From contig CM043704.1 of assembly GCA_023935145.1 (NCBI GenBank), positions 98,760,873-98,824,872 on the forward strand: a stretch of 64,000 nucleotides of DNA, written 5' to 3'. This stretch comes from Bretschneidera sinensis. Lineage: Eukaryota; Streptophyta; Magnoliopsida; Brassicales; Akaniaceae. The notes below the pieces were generated by a model. That model saw only the letters and a list, made by a program, of their open reading frames with translations. It ran no database searches and was not told the origin of the DNA. Position 1 is the stretch's first letter. Every line of letters starts with the position of its first letter. A program made the position numbers and the translations under genes. Shown piece after piece: positions 29,246-61,933 of the stretch.

Positions 29246-29316
29246 TGCACCAGCCGGGAATCGAACCCGGGTCTGTACCGTGGCAGGGTACTATTCTACC
29301 ACTAGACCACTGGTGC
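29246..29316 (-). tRNA. tRNA-Gly (anticodon GCC)
   Basis: A 71-nt sequence folds into a perfect cloverleaf. The acceptor GCACCAG pairs with CTGGTGC, the anticodon stem GTACC/GGTAC encloses the loop CTGCCAC, and the T-arm CCGGG/CCCGG encloses TTCGATT. No intron. Upstream on the minus strand lie a CAACAA element immediately before the gene and a TATATATTTG box about 30 bases away, both typical of active plant nuclear tRNA genes. It is the only intact member of three copies in the window. Confidence 0.96.
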
Positions 29317-30740
29317 TTGTTGATTAGTGTGTTGCTAACAAACAAATATATAGAAGGTCTTATTTAAAAATGGAACCTAATGCAAAATTTACATTCTCAC
29401 CATCAATTGGATTAATTTCTCATTTTTACCCTCAATATCAAGACATAGTTTTTGGTTTTTTAGATTTACAATTATATAGCTATAAGTGTTGTTTGGTCCA
29501 GCTTAAAGCAATTTTAAGTTAAAGCTTTTTTTTAAAAAAAATTTGTCAAAAACTTGATTAAATTGAATTAAATCTTATTAAATTTTGTTAATAAATAATT
29601 TAATTTAATTTTTTTAAATATATATTCTAACTTAAAATTGACTTTAAAATAAACTCAAATATCATCGATTTTAAAATATATAAATAACAATTGCTTGTAT
29701 AGGTTTATTGGACTTTACTTGTGAAGTTTATGCTTCATTTGCAGCTTGGGTACAATCACCTACTGGGTTTATTTGAATAGAACTGATTTTTTGAATTTTA
29801 ACGATGCACAACAAGCTCATGTCACTTTGTTAGTTTATCATTTACATTTGAATCGACTTAGAGATGTTCGGGTTAAATGTGAAAGTACTTTCTTCAGCCC
29901 CCACCCCCAACGGTGGAATTTATTATCCATTTTTATTATTATTATCTATTTTCATTATCATTATATGATCGGATAAATTTTTTTAGTGCAATCCTAGATG
30001 AGAGGATCATTCACGTACTTTTCACTCGCTATCACTTAGTTTTTTCTTTACAAAATTTAAATGCTATTTTCAGAACATGTAGTTTTGTAAATATAATACA
30101 TATCAAAAGTAAAATAAATATTTTATAGTGGTAAGTGAAAATCCATGTCAGATAAGAGATTGTTTTTGTTACCACTCAATATCTGATCTGAAAATAAAAT
30201 TTTATTTTCACAACCAACTAATTACCCACCTTAAAAAAAAATCGTTCCGATCAAAGCAATTGAACCGGATTTTTAAACGTCGGTTGGTTCTTGACATTCC
30301 TAAATTGATTGGGACCAAAAATTGTTGTAATTGACATGATCAGACAACCATTACCGTGATGCGAGTTGATTTGGTAAGCCTAGAGTAATTTCGAATTCCT
30401 CCCCAAATGACACATCCGAAAAAGGATGTACCAAAATTAAATGTACTTAGTTAGTTTGATTTTTAAAAAGCACATATAAATAAATTAAAAGATGTACCAA
30501 ATTTTTTTTATCATTGTTTACATTATAAACTCTTAACCATTTAACATCATGAATTAAAAGTGTTATTTTTTTTTTATAAAGCAAACCCAGAAAAAACTAC
30601 AGCAAGAATACTGTTACAAGGAATCATGCAGAACTTACTAGGCTGCAACAACAAAATCTCACCAACTACAACAAAGGACTAACCAATTTACACCAAAAAC
30701 CTCCGATTACTAGCTATGCTCTTGTCAAGCAAAGAAAATT

Positions 30741-32643
30741 TTTAGATAACACGGCTTAACATGTTATCTTAATTTAGGTTAGTTCAAAGCATAATTATCG
30801 AGTTATTTATATCTCATTCGAATCACGATCAGGATCTTATATATGTTTCGATTCATGACGCATTCACATACCAAATATTTAAAATTGACAATTCAAAATT
30901 TTACTAAAATCTTTAGCTAAAAATTTTATAAAAAAAAACTTAGACACGAAAGGATATAAGAAAATACTCATACTCTATTTTTAAATTAAATTTGTTGATT
31001 TTACTATTTTTTTTCAAAATTTTAATATATTTTAAACTATTATTATGCACACAGTTCTATTTATGTTGTACTCATAAATATATCTAATATCATAATTTTA
31101 TACATTATATAAATCATTTAAATCTATCCCAACATACTGCGTACAGAGTGGACCTCGTTTTTATACCAGTACCGCGAACCAAAATGTAAACTATAATTCA
31201 AAGTTAAAAATAAATAAATAAATAAATAAAACACCAATTATGTGACCTAAAAATATATAATGTGTTATGTCAGTTTTACCTAAAAATTTCTCTGTTGATT
31301 GAATAGTACCTACCCAGAACAATGAATGGTTTCCATAGTAAGTTTTTGAGTAGACATGATACTACTAGGTTACTAATCCACTTTAGATATATTTGGATGC
31401 ATTTCTTCCCTATAGTCAACCGTATAAGATGGCCATGACTCTAGTGCCTGCAGGGATATCACTGTATCACATGCTGCAATTAAATGCATGTTAATAGTTT
31501 TCGAAGGCGATTGCGATAGTGTTGGAGGAGACGTTTTGCTTCAACAAGATGAAGCGTTAGCCTCCATATGTTGGAGCATAGATATTTTGAAATGTTAAGC
31601 GTTTCGAAATTTTAATAAAATAATAAAAAATAATTAATTAAAATAATATAAATTAAATTTAAATTAATTAATTTTTATTAAATTTTAATACTTTTATTAA
31701 CTCTTTAGAACATATAAATTATAATTATAATTTAAAAATATTAATATATATTATATATAGTTTTTTATTTTTATATTGTTGTAACTTGAAAGTAATTAAT
31801 TAAATAGTTTGTAATTATTATTAAACTAAATAACATGTGATAAATATTTATAAAACACAATGATACAGCTACAAGAACAACTTGCATAGTGATTATGGGT
31901 TGTATTTCTACTCATTTGGGCATGAGTTCAAGTGTTAAACTTGCATTTTTTATTTTTATTTTTAAGGTTTTTTTAAAAAAATTAATCTCGATCACTGAGC
32001 CGTAAAAAGCGTAAGTCTAACGAAAGAAACGCTTAATACTTTGAATTTCAAAGCATTTTGATTTAGTATTGTTTCTGAGTAAGCCCCGAGTGAACCCAAA
32101 AAAATGCCTACACTGATGCATATAAGATGAGGTTGGTGAAGTGTAGAATGCGAGAGCTTTGTAATTCTGGTAATGAAAATCATAAAGATAATGAATAAAA
32201 GTTCTGCCTTATCACCATGCATATTCAATTAATTCATTTATGCATCCAGCATTTTGCTGGCTAAAATAAGTTATGAGTAATGCTAATTCAAACTATCATT
32301 TTGGACAAAAAAATTTTTGGCACACCAATCCACTCTTATTAAGTCGTTCATTTTCACTTACTACAGTGTTTGGAGTAAAATTGAAAAAATATTAGTTTAG
32401 CTTCATGATGTGTCGCACAAAGTTATTAATATACCGTTATTTGTGAGGTTCAAATAGCATTATTAATTTCAAATTGTCTTATAATAACATGTTAATGGTA
32501 CCCTAAGAACACTTGTTCACACAGTGTATGCATTGAGTTTTTAAAAGTGTACCCAAAGATATATGACTATTACTACGTGCCAGCTTTCAATTGATTGGTG
32601 GATTTTAACCTCCATTATATAGGAAGCAAATTTTTATACTAAT
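30741..32643. other. AT-rich tail of unit A, no gene
   Basis: From about 30960 it is collinear with 59490-61180. A minus-strand frame (31992-32228) has a partner at 60461-60688, but their C-terminal parts diverge through frameshifts, so it is not supported as a gene. Confidence 0.6.
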
Positions 32644-33330
32644 TTCCTCTACAATCGAAGATGATCATCTTTCTGTTTATAACCATGCTTTATATTTTGA
32701 AAACTATAATCAACGTATCTATTAGTTAAAGTTCGTTTGAGTTTAACATCTTTCTACGATGTTTTTTTAGTTTCGAAAGGTATGAAAAAATTTGCAAAGT
32801 AAAAAGTAGATTTAGCCAAAGAAATAAAATAAAATTACATTTCTATCCATAAGTTTTATAATTGATTTTATTTTGTTTTTTGATAATTTCAAATCAATTT
32901 TTTCTGTTGTTATCGTACGTGAAATAATGAACATTAATACCTAAAGGATTCAATTGAGTAGAGATTGTAAATTCAAAAACCCAGTTAAATGAGTTGTATG
33001 TACAAAAATTCAATTGAAAAATGAGAAAGCAAAAAAAAATGTAAAAGAAACTAAGTATAATTGAAGGACAAAAATGCATATAACCAAGAAACGAAGTGGA
33101 TTTTCCTAAAAGGAATAATATGGTCACTTGGGGAAGAATATGACCAAATGTGTTATTAAAAAGCCATTGTATGAGTATTCGAAAAAGACAGAATATGGGA
33201 TCTAAACAACACATTTGCTTATATCTCTTTTTTTCTATTTTTTATATCAATAAAATTACAAAAGATCTTTCATTTGCTTTGAAATTAAGTTTGAATGGGC
33301 ATTTTCTTCTGTATGGGTCCCACGGGAATG

Positions 33331-33375
<45 letters not shown>

Positions 33376-33720
33376 TTTCATATATTACAGTATATAGTTC
33401 TAGTTGAATCAAACTCGAATATTGAGATATTTAAGTTTGGTTTGACTTTAAATGAACATGTTTAAATTTAAAAATTGAGTTTTAATTCAAGTTCGATAAA
33501 TTTTATGATGGTTTAAATTCGATAACAAACGAAACTATTTGAGTTCAAGTCTAAATTATAATTTTAATAAATATAAATATAAAATAAATATTGGTTTGAA
33601 GTCGAGCTCGATAATACCTTACCGAACTATTTAATAACCTTTCGAATCAAACTTTAAAGCATTTGAAACTTAACTCAATAAATTATTCTAATTTAATTTT
33701 TAATTCAAATTGAAATTACA
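32644..33720. other. Spacer between the duplicated units, left part
   Basis: No counterpart elsewhere in the window and no gene seen. It contains an (AT)20 microsatellite at 33333-33372. Confidence 0.6.
33333..33372. repeat. (AT)n microsatellite
   Basis: About 20 uninterrupted AT dinucleotides in the spacer between the duplicated units. Confidence 0.97.
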
Positions 33721-33723
33721 CAA

Positions 33724-33963
33724 TAAAATCTCCACTCAATTCTCTCTCGGTCTCTCTGCTCGCAATCACCCAAATAAACTGAGATTCCCTTTAAATTCTT
33801 AGCTCCTCAACAACACAACCACAAAAATCAATGGTAAATCTCTCTCTATGGTGATTTCGATTACTGTTGAACCTTTAATTTGCTTATAGATCTTTGTTTT
33901 CTACTGTGATTTTATGGATCTCGAATTTTTTTTCCCATTTTTACAGGCTTTACCAAATCAGCA
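33724..33963 (+). pseudogene. 5' fragment of a Ran GTPase gene (leader, ATG, intron 1, six codons)
   Basis: A CT-rich plant leader leads into ...AAAAATCA-ATG (33831-33833), directly followed by the donor GTAAATCTC. The 113-bp intron ends in TTTTTACAG (33946). Spliced, it reads ATG-GCT-TTA-CCA-AAT-CAG = MALPNQ, the N-terminus of plant Ran GTPases, whose first intron also sits right after the ATG as far as I recall. Homology ends in the next codon (CAT, where Ran has Gln) and a stop follows two codons later. No other part of Ran is present, so this is a truncated gene fragment. The evidence is short but combines peptide, intron position and leader. Confidence 0.55.
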
Positions 33964-34360
33964 TAAATAATTTATAATTACAATACAATAAAACCATAAA
34001 TGATAAAAATTCTAATACAATAAATGATAATATAATATAAATTAAGTATAACATAGAATTAATATAAAATCACATGATGCATTAATGCTAAAAATAATAT
34101 CAAGATTGATTAAATTTACATAAATTAATTTGTTTTCAAAGATAATATATTAAAAAACTAAATTAATTTACACTTAACATCCCTTATTTTCAATCCACTT
34201 TACTATTTATATTAAATATAACAAAAAATAAAATTTTTAATTTTTTTTAAAATAACTTATAAGTATTAATCACCAACAATAATAATAAAAATTATATAAA
34301 AAGATAAAAATAAAAAAATATGGAAGTAAACAAATCAATCACTTTAAAAAAATACCATGA
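33964..34360. other. Very AT-rich spacer, right part
   Basis: Almost pure A/T sequence, with nothing recognised between the Ran-like fragment and the start of unit B. Confidence 0.6.
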
Positions 34361-34570
34361 TATATATATTAAAAATTATTAAGAAACGGGTATGTAAATT
34401 AGTTGTCAAAATAAAATCGATGACCAAATCGTTTTTACGCCGTCTTTATTAATTTTATGGTTTTCCCCTAACTAAAAAAATAGAAAAAAATTTCAGTTTT
34501 ATTGCCCTTTCTAGTTTCTTCTTGTTCAAACCATCATTATGCTGTATTTGTTTTAAGCAATATTTTCAGA

Positions 34571-35505
34571 GACGAGAGCGTTGGACGAGATATAAGCTTC
34601 GAGATGTTGGGATATCAAAAATATACTTTTTGTAATGAAGTACTTTTTAAATTATGATTATATTGAAAATTATAGAAACAGAAAAAAAAATGAATTGAGT
34701 TATAAACCAATCTTGTTTGAGCTGACATTAAAAGTGACCATTTAAAGATTTATGCCGTTGAGCTGTTATGATTTAATCACCCATAGTTTTGATCAGGAGT
34801 CCATCAACAACTTCGTCCGGCCAGGCAAGTTCATAAGTTCTGAGTCCAATTTAAAATCCCAATTAACTTGAATGTGGCCTTGCAACTGATCTCTCTCTCT
34901 CTCTCTCTCATATCCATTTGCTCAATTTTCATGGACCTGAAAAAAATGAGTTAAAAGGACTGGAGTCCAGCGATGATATTGGACTAAAAGTCCAGCCCAT
35001 AATAGTTAAAAATAAATAAATCTGCCAAATTTCGTGTGTTTTCCTCCTGGCTATTGGAGTATCTGTAGCCTCTCTTTTCTCCTGCCCATAATAGATATTT
35101 CCTCCTGGCTACTGTAAATTTCGAGAGAGCTGAGAAAGAAAGAGAGGAGGAGCTAGAGAGAGAGAGAGGGCAGAGAAATATTTTTCTCTGTTTTACTTTT
35201 ACCATCCAACAAACACTCAATGCCTTCTTTTCCCCCAAGAAAAGAAAAAAGCAAGAAACAGGCGAGAGCTCTTTCCTTAAAACATCAGTGTGTTTTCCGT
35301 TGGTGCGAGGAAATTGAGTCCAAAAGAGAGATTTTCCTTCATTTTCTTGTTCCTCAAACCGCTTTGAGTCTCTAGTTTCTCCGGAGAGTTTCTTTGGTCA
35401 TCGGCAGAGTCGTAGCTTGCCGCTCACTACCTCGATTTCGGCATCGCCATAGAAGATTGTCGCTCACAGTCAAGCCAGTCTATTGGAGTATCTGTAGCTC
35501 AGTAA
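34571..35505 (+). promoter_or_regulatory. Candidate promoter and 5'-UTR exon of helicase copy B
   Basis: This sequence replaces the promoter-proximal DNA of copy A and has no homology to it. It holds a (CT)n tract (about 34890-34908), the AGCCCAT element (TGGGCT on the other strand) near 34994, a purine-rich stretch (35125-35180), and a GC-balanced, ATG-poor segment (about 35240-35501). That segment ends in the strong donor CTCA|GTAAGTCTT at 35502. Splicing to the acceptor at 36062 would give copy B its own leader. Inference only. Confidence 0.4.
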
Positions 35506-35553
35506 GTCTTCTACACTCTACAGTAACGTGTATCTAAAAAAAATAATTCATTG

Positions 35554-35622
35554 GGCGTACGCCCGGACGTTCGGGGCGTCAAAGGCGTACGCCCGGACGT
35601 TCGGGGCGTCAAAGGCGTACGC
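35554..35622. repeat. 30-bp GC-rich tandem repeat, 2.3 copies
   Basis: Units start at 35554, 35584 and 35614, each opening with the palindrome GGCGTACGCC. The preceding CATTGGGCGTACGCC also occurs at about 693-708 upstream of copy A, so a shared repeat family sits in both leader regions. Confidence 0.9.
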
Positions 35623-36067
35623 CTAGGGCTGGGCGAAGAAGAATGGGGAAAGGGACTTATTTGGAACGCAATTAATATAATATATGAACGCATATATCCA
35701 ATAGTTACACAATTACTATAATGCATTTAGATTTGCTTAACAAATTTTCATAAGTTATACAGTCATATTTGAGTAGGTCAGTTCTGTTCTGTGTGTGAAA
35801 AGGTAACTATCGCACTGTTTGGATGCTAATCCGAGTAAAACAAAGGAGAGGAAAAGAAAGTGAAACTTTCACTCGTTCTTTTGCTTTGTTGTTGTTGTTG
35901 GTGAAGTTTAATGATAATTGAAACATTTAGTTGACTTGTGTATGGGTGTTAAGCTTAACCAAAACATATTTGGAACTTCAATCCTTATTTGTATATTTTT
36001 AATTAACCAAAGTATTGAATTTTGGCTTGGCTCCATTGATTTTTGACATTTTCCAAATGCAGTGAAA

Positions 36068-56655
<20,588 letters not shown>

Positions 56656-57370
56656 TAGTACAAGAGGACTGCTGATGCTTCTGTAGAGAAAGAGGAGAAG
56701 ACATCCCTTTGCAGAGAACAAGAAGAATGTAAATATAATTTTGTGAATTTAGAGTACCAAACATTTGACATCAGTGTTTAGTTCTTACCTGGTTTCTGGA
56801 AGTCGGAACGATTGGGGATGGGGGGAACCTCACAGAAAGATTAATGTATATAAGTATTGGCAAAGGAAGACCGTTTTATTGGCATCTTTCTTTCTAAGTT
56901 TCATAGGAGTTTAGATCAGAATCTGCAATGGGGAATTTTATATGATCCAATTTTTTTGGAAGTTGACATCAATATTTGTTTCTTGCCTGCTTTCTGTACA
57001 ATGGAGCATTAAGGAATCTTCTTTATGTTGTATCGACAAAGGAAGGCCATTACATAGCTATTTTTGTGACTTTCATAGTTGGAATCATATCGAGTTGACA
57101 TTAGTTTCTGCTTTGTAAGTTTCTGTACGATCAAATAATAATTTATTGGGTAAATTACATTTAAGAGTAAACGCACATGGCTAAGATCTTGGCAACACAA
57201 AATTGTTTGTTTAAGCACAATAAAACCGAAAGGTGCAATTTTTTTACCTGAAGAACAGAGAGGGACCCCAATTGGACATGATATTTTCTATTTCCCCCAC
57301 TTACATTCCATCATATGTATCGTTAATGGTACCACATATTTGTCCATAAACTCGTCGTATACTCTTGATC

Positions 57371-57540
57371 ATGAAGGACCAAAGTCTCTTCCAACCCCGC
57401 TTACACCTCCACCACCACCTCCTCCTCTTCCTTCTCCGCCTCTACCACCACCGGAATCATTCTCCGGCTTCTTTTGATTATTGTCTTTGGAATACTCTCC
57501 ATATGGGCAAATCATGAAGCATCAAAAGGCTTTGAAATAC
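57371..57540 (+). pseudogene. Truncated BSP gene, unit B
   Basis: Copy of the first about 185 bp of the gene at 19309. ATG AAG GAC CAA replaces ATG GAG GAC CAA. A net 2-bp loss about 35 bases in shifts the frame. Homology ends after GGCTTTGAAATA, inside the codons following the membrane helix, where sequence equivalent to about 21050 in unit A is joined. It lacks the whole BSP domain and cannot be functional. Confidence 0.9.
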
Positions 57541-57700
57541 TTGAAGTATTTAACGAAAGTGGAAACAAAGGACGAAGAAAAAAGTAAAAAAAAAAAAATA
57601 CTTGAAGCTCAGACGGCACTTGCTGGTAATCAAGAAGATTAGACGATTGTGACAGACCCTTCCATCACGCGTGCGTTTTCGTCACCGCTCCAAAAACAAA

Positions 57701-57770
57701 TGCTCCAGCCGGGAATCGAACCCGGGTCTGTACCGTGGCAGGGTATATTCTACCACTAGACCACTAGTGC
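57701..57770 (-). pseudogene. tRNA-Gly pseudogene, unit B
   Basis: Differs from the intact tRNA-Gly(GCC) at 29246-29316 by an A-A mismatch and a G-U pair in the acceptor stem and a one-base deletion in the 5' half of the anticodon stem. The anticodon GCC and the T-arm are intact. It is probably non-functional, though less decayed than the copy at 21096. Confidence 0.85.
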
Positions 57771-57799
57771 TTGTGGGTTGATTTGTTGCTAACAAATAT

Positions 57800-59490
57800 A
57801 TATATATATATATAGAAGGTCCTATTTAAAATGGAACCTAATTCAAGATTTACTCCATCAATTGGATTAATTTCTCATTTTTACCCTCAATATCAAGATA
57901 TAGTTTTTGGTTTTTTCGATTTACAATTATATGGCTATAAGTTTTGTTTGGCCCAGCTTAAAGCAATTTTAAGTTAAAGCTTATTTTTTAAAATTTGTCA
58001 AAAACTTGATCAAACTAAATTAAATCTTATTAAATTTTGTTAAAAAATAATTTTGTTTTATTAAATTTTTTAAAAAATATATTCCAACTTAAAATTGACT
58101 TTAAAATAAACTCAAATATCATCTATTTTAAAATATGTAGATAACAATTGCTTGTAGTTGTTTATTGGGCTTTGCTTGTGAATTTTATGCTTCATTTGCA
58201 GCGTGGGTACAATCGCCTATTGGGTTTATTGTTTACAATTGAATCGACTTAGAGATGTTCAGATTAAATGTGAAAGTACTTTTTTCAGACCCCACCTGTA
58301 ATACCCGTATTGTAAAATAAGGGTAAAAAAATATTTTAATAAATGTGTCAAAAAGTTATAATAATATAGATATTTTGAAATGTGAAAGGTCGAAAAAAAT
58401 ATTTTAAGACGTGGACGTCATTAAAAGAAAAAAAAAACAAACTGCCAAATTGTTGACATAGTAAATGACAAATTAATGATCATAATGGTGGCCATAAATG
58501 ATGAGAGGCAAAGAATTAAATGGTGAGAGTCAAAAGAATTAATGCGCAAAGACAAAGAATTTAATGAATATTTGAAGTTTGAAAATTTGGTGGGGAGACT
58601 GCTGAGTTACAAGTTAAATACGTCACATGTTGTAAAAGCAGAAAGGCTTTGTAAAGGAGCTACCAAATCGTTTTCAAAAAAATTGGATGACTAATTTATG
58701 GCCTAATGGTGGCCATAAATATGCTTTGTTTTAGGGAGCAACATAATGTTTATAAATGTTGTTTGAGTCCGACTTAAAGTAATTGTCAAAAACTTAATCA
58801 AACTGAACCAAATCTTATTAAATTTTATTAAAAATAATTAAATATTAATTAATAAATTATTTTTATTTTATTTTATTAAATTTTAAAAAAATATGTTCAA
58901 ATTTAAAATTAACTTAAAAATAAACCCAAATATCATCGATTTTAAAATATGAAGACAACACTTGGTTGTAGATGTTTATTGGGCTTTGTTTGTGAAGTTT
59001 ATGCTTCATATGCAGCGTGGGTACAATCACCTACTGGGCTTATTTGAATAGAACTGGTTTTTTGAATTTTATGGATGCACAACATGCTCGTGTCACTTTG
59101 TTAGTTTATTGTTTACAATTGAATCTAGTTAGGGATGTCAATGAATCGGATTAAATGTGAAAATACTTTCTTTAGCTCCCACCCCCGATGTTGGAATCCA
59201 TTGTCCATTTTTGTTACTATTCGGTGATTGGATGAAAATTTTTGGTCCAATCTTAATCAATGTAGATGAGAGAACCATTCACTTTTCACTCGTTACCACT
59301 TTTTTTTTAAAAAAAAAAATTAAATGCTATTTTCAGGATATATATTTTTATAAATATTATACATATCAAGCGTAAAATAGATATTTTATAGAGATAAGTG
59401 AAAGTTCATGTTGGATGAGAGATTGTTTTTATTACCACCCAACATTTAGTCTAAAAGTAAAATTTTATTTTCACAACCAACTAATTACCC
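57800..59490. repeat. Repeat block following the unit B tRNA pseudogene
   Basis: 57820-58610 matches 21240-22015, and 58625-59480 matches one 859-bp unit at 23203 with its left flank. About 1.1 kb of unit A (22015-23120) is missing between them. No gene seen. Confidence 0.75.
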
Positions 59491-61183
59491 ACTTTAAATA
59501 CCCATACTCTATTTTTAAATTATGTTTGTTTACTTTACTATTTTTTTCAAAATTCTAATATATTTTAAACTATTATTATGCGCACAGTTCTATTTATATT
59601 GTACTCATAAATATATCTAATATCTTAATTTTATACATGATATAAATCATTTAAATCTACCCTAATATACTGCGTACAGAGTAGATAACATACCACGTTA
59701 TCGTACCCATACCGCGAACCAAAATGCAAACTAAAAATATATAATGTATTATGTCAGTTTTACCTAAAAATTTCTCTATTGATTGAATAGCACCTACCCA
59801 GAACATTGAATGGTTTCCATAGTAAGTTTTTGAGTAGACATGATACTACTAAGTTACTAATCCTTCGTAAAAGCTTTAGATATATTTGGATGCATTTCTT
59901 CCCTTTAGTCAACCATATAAGATGAAATTAAGGCCATGACTCTAGTGCCTGCAGGGATATCACTGCATCACATGAAATTAAAGCTTTAGATATGTTGGTA
60001 GTTTTCGATGGCGATGGCGATGGCGATGGCGATGGCGATAGCGATAGACAAGATGTTTTGCTTCAACCAACAAGATGTTTGAAATGTTGTGCGTTTCGAA
60101 ATTTTAATAAAAAAATATAAATTATATAAATATAATAATTTTAATTTAAATTAATTAATTTTCATCAAACTTTAATACTTTTATTAACTCTTTAGAACAT
60201 ATAAATTATAATTATAATTTAGAAATATTAATATATATTATATATAGTTTTTTATTTTTATATTGTTGTAACTTGTAAATGATTAATTAAATAGTTTGTA
60301 ATTATTATTAAACTAAATATTTATGAAACACAAAGATACAGCTATAAAAACAACTTGCATAGTGATTAAGGGTTGTATTCCTACTCATTTTGACATGAGT
60401 TCAAATGTTAAACTTGCATTTTTTTTTTAACATTTTTTTAAAAAAATTCATCTGAATCACTCAGGCGTAAAAAGCGTACATCCAACGAAAAAAACACATA
60501 ATATTTTGAACTTCAAGACATTTTGATTTAGCATTGTCTCTAAATAAGCCACGAATAAACCCAAAAAAAACGCCTACACTGATGCATATAAGATGAGGTT
60601 GGTGAAGTGTAGAGTGCGAGAGCTTTGTAATTTTGGTCATGAAAATCATAAAGATAATGAATAAAAACTCTGCCCTATCACCATCCATGTTCCATTAATT
60701 CATTTATGCATCCAGCGTTTTGCTAGCTAAAATAAGTTATGAGATGCTAATTCAAACTATCATTTTGGACCGAAAATTTTTTGGCACACTAATCCGCTCT
60801 TATCAAGTTGTTCATTTTCACTTACTACAGTTTTTAGAGTAAAATTGAAAAATTATTAGTTTAGCTTCATGATGTGTCGCACAAAGTTATTAATATGCCG
60901 TTTGATGGTTATTTGTGAGGTTCAAATAGCATTATTAATTGCAAATTGTCTTATAATAACATGTTAATGGTACCCTAAGAGCACTTGTTCACACAGTGTA
61001 TGCACTGATTTTTTTAAAGTGTATTTAAGTAAAATTCTATTATAATTAAATACACTTAACATAAGGAATATATATAATTTGAGTCACATTTAAGATATAT
61101 GACAATTACTACGTGCCAGCTTTCAAATTGATTAGTGGATTTTAACCTCCTCCATCATATAGGAAGCAAATTTTTATACTAAA
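59491..61183. other. AT-rich tail of unit B, no gene
   Basis: Collinear with about 30960-32643. The only notable element is the hexanucleotide run at 60007-60047. Confidence 0.65.
60007..60047. repeat. (GATGGC)n hexanucleotide repeat
   Basis: Five to six GATGGC/GATAGC units. The matching place in unit A (about 31504-31530) has a single interrupted unit, so the repeat expanded in unit B only. Confidence 0.9.
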
Positions 61184-61933
61184 ATCATAACATTAAATAG
61201 TATCCGAAAATAATGTGAAAGTACCTAGGTAAAATTACTGCACTATTGCACAAGACACCTTATAATAAATATGCGCAGGAGCTAAAATAGCTCAGCACCT
61301 AGGTAGGATTACTGAATTTTTTCACATGCATGTCTCGACTCCTTTTACTTTTGCTGCGGGCTGAGCCTGCAGTTCTTGGTAATGGATTAATGACCATTGG
61401 ACTTGAGAAATTTTTGCCTCCCTACTGATTTCGTTAGCTCTAGTTCATAATCGTTGAACCACAAAAATATATGAATTCACATAAAACTCGAGTTGACATG
61501 ATCAATTTTTATTTTAATACAGTCAATAAGATATTTTAGACTTCGAGTTGACATGATCAATTTTTATCTTGATACAGTCAATAAGATATTTTAGACTTCC
61601 TCATGATAAAAGAAAAAAAAAAGAAGATATTTCCATCTTGTAATGAAGAATACATATGATAAAAAAAAAATCCATAATTAAATGTAAGTAAGAATATTTC
61701 CAATGAGTAATACAAAGTTGATATTAGAGGCAATTACTCTTATCCACCTTGATATTTATCTTGAAAAGATCATTACATGTAATTCTCTAGGAACATTAAT
61801 AGTAACATCAAATAAACCTCAAACCAATGGTCAGATCAAACAAAAATGACCATTGAGAAAGAGCAAAAAAAAAAAAAACCTGAGTGGGTGCATTTTGTAG
61901 TTGATGTTAAATAATTATCAAGTAGGGTAGTGC
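61184..61933. other. Region downstream of GPAT1
   Basis: Unique sequence to the right of unit B. It probably includes the 3' UTR and polyadenylation region of the minus-strand GPAT1 gene. A 55-bp direct tandem repeat lies at 61489-61598. Confidence 0.6.
61489..61598. repeat. 55-bp tandem duplication
   Basis: Two units, 61489-61543 and 61544-61598, each beginning CGAGTTGACATGATCAATTT, differing at a few bases. Confidence 0.95.

Larger units (their letters stand above)
28430..30740. repeat. Local duplicated block carrying the intact tRNA-Gly
   Basis: Matches a longer block at about 20460-25440 in the same order: AT-rich flank, tRNA-Gly, repeat, LINE 3' end. The copy here is shorter. It lacks the second 859-bp unit, and the LINE is reduced to about 180 bp (30560-30737). 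Confidence 0.8.

Noticed and set aside
29020..29367. 115-codon frame rich in Arg and Lys
   Set aside because: It is translation of the GGA repeat, the poly(A) run and the antisense of tRNA-Gly.
31992..32228. Minus-strand frame conserved as 60461-60688 in unit B
   Set aside because: The two frames agree only as far as the DNA is duplicated and diverge by frameshift; there is no start context, no domain and no codon signature.
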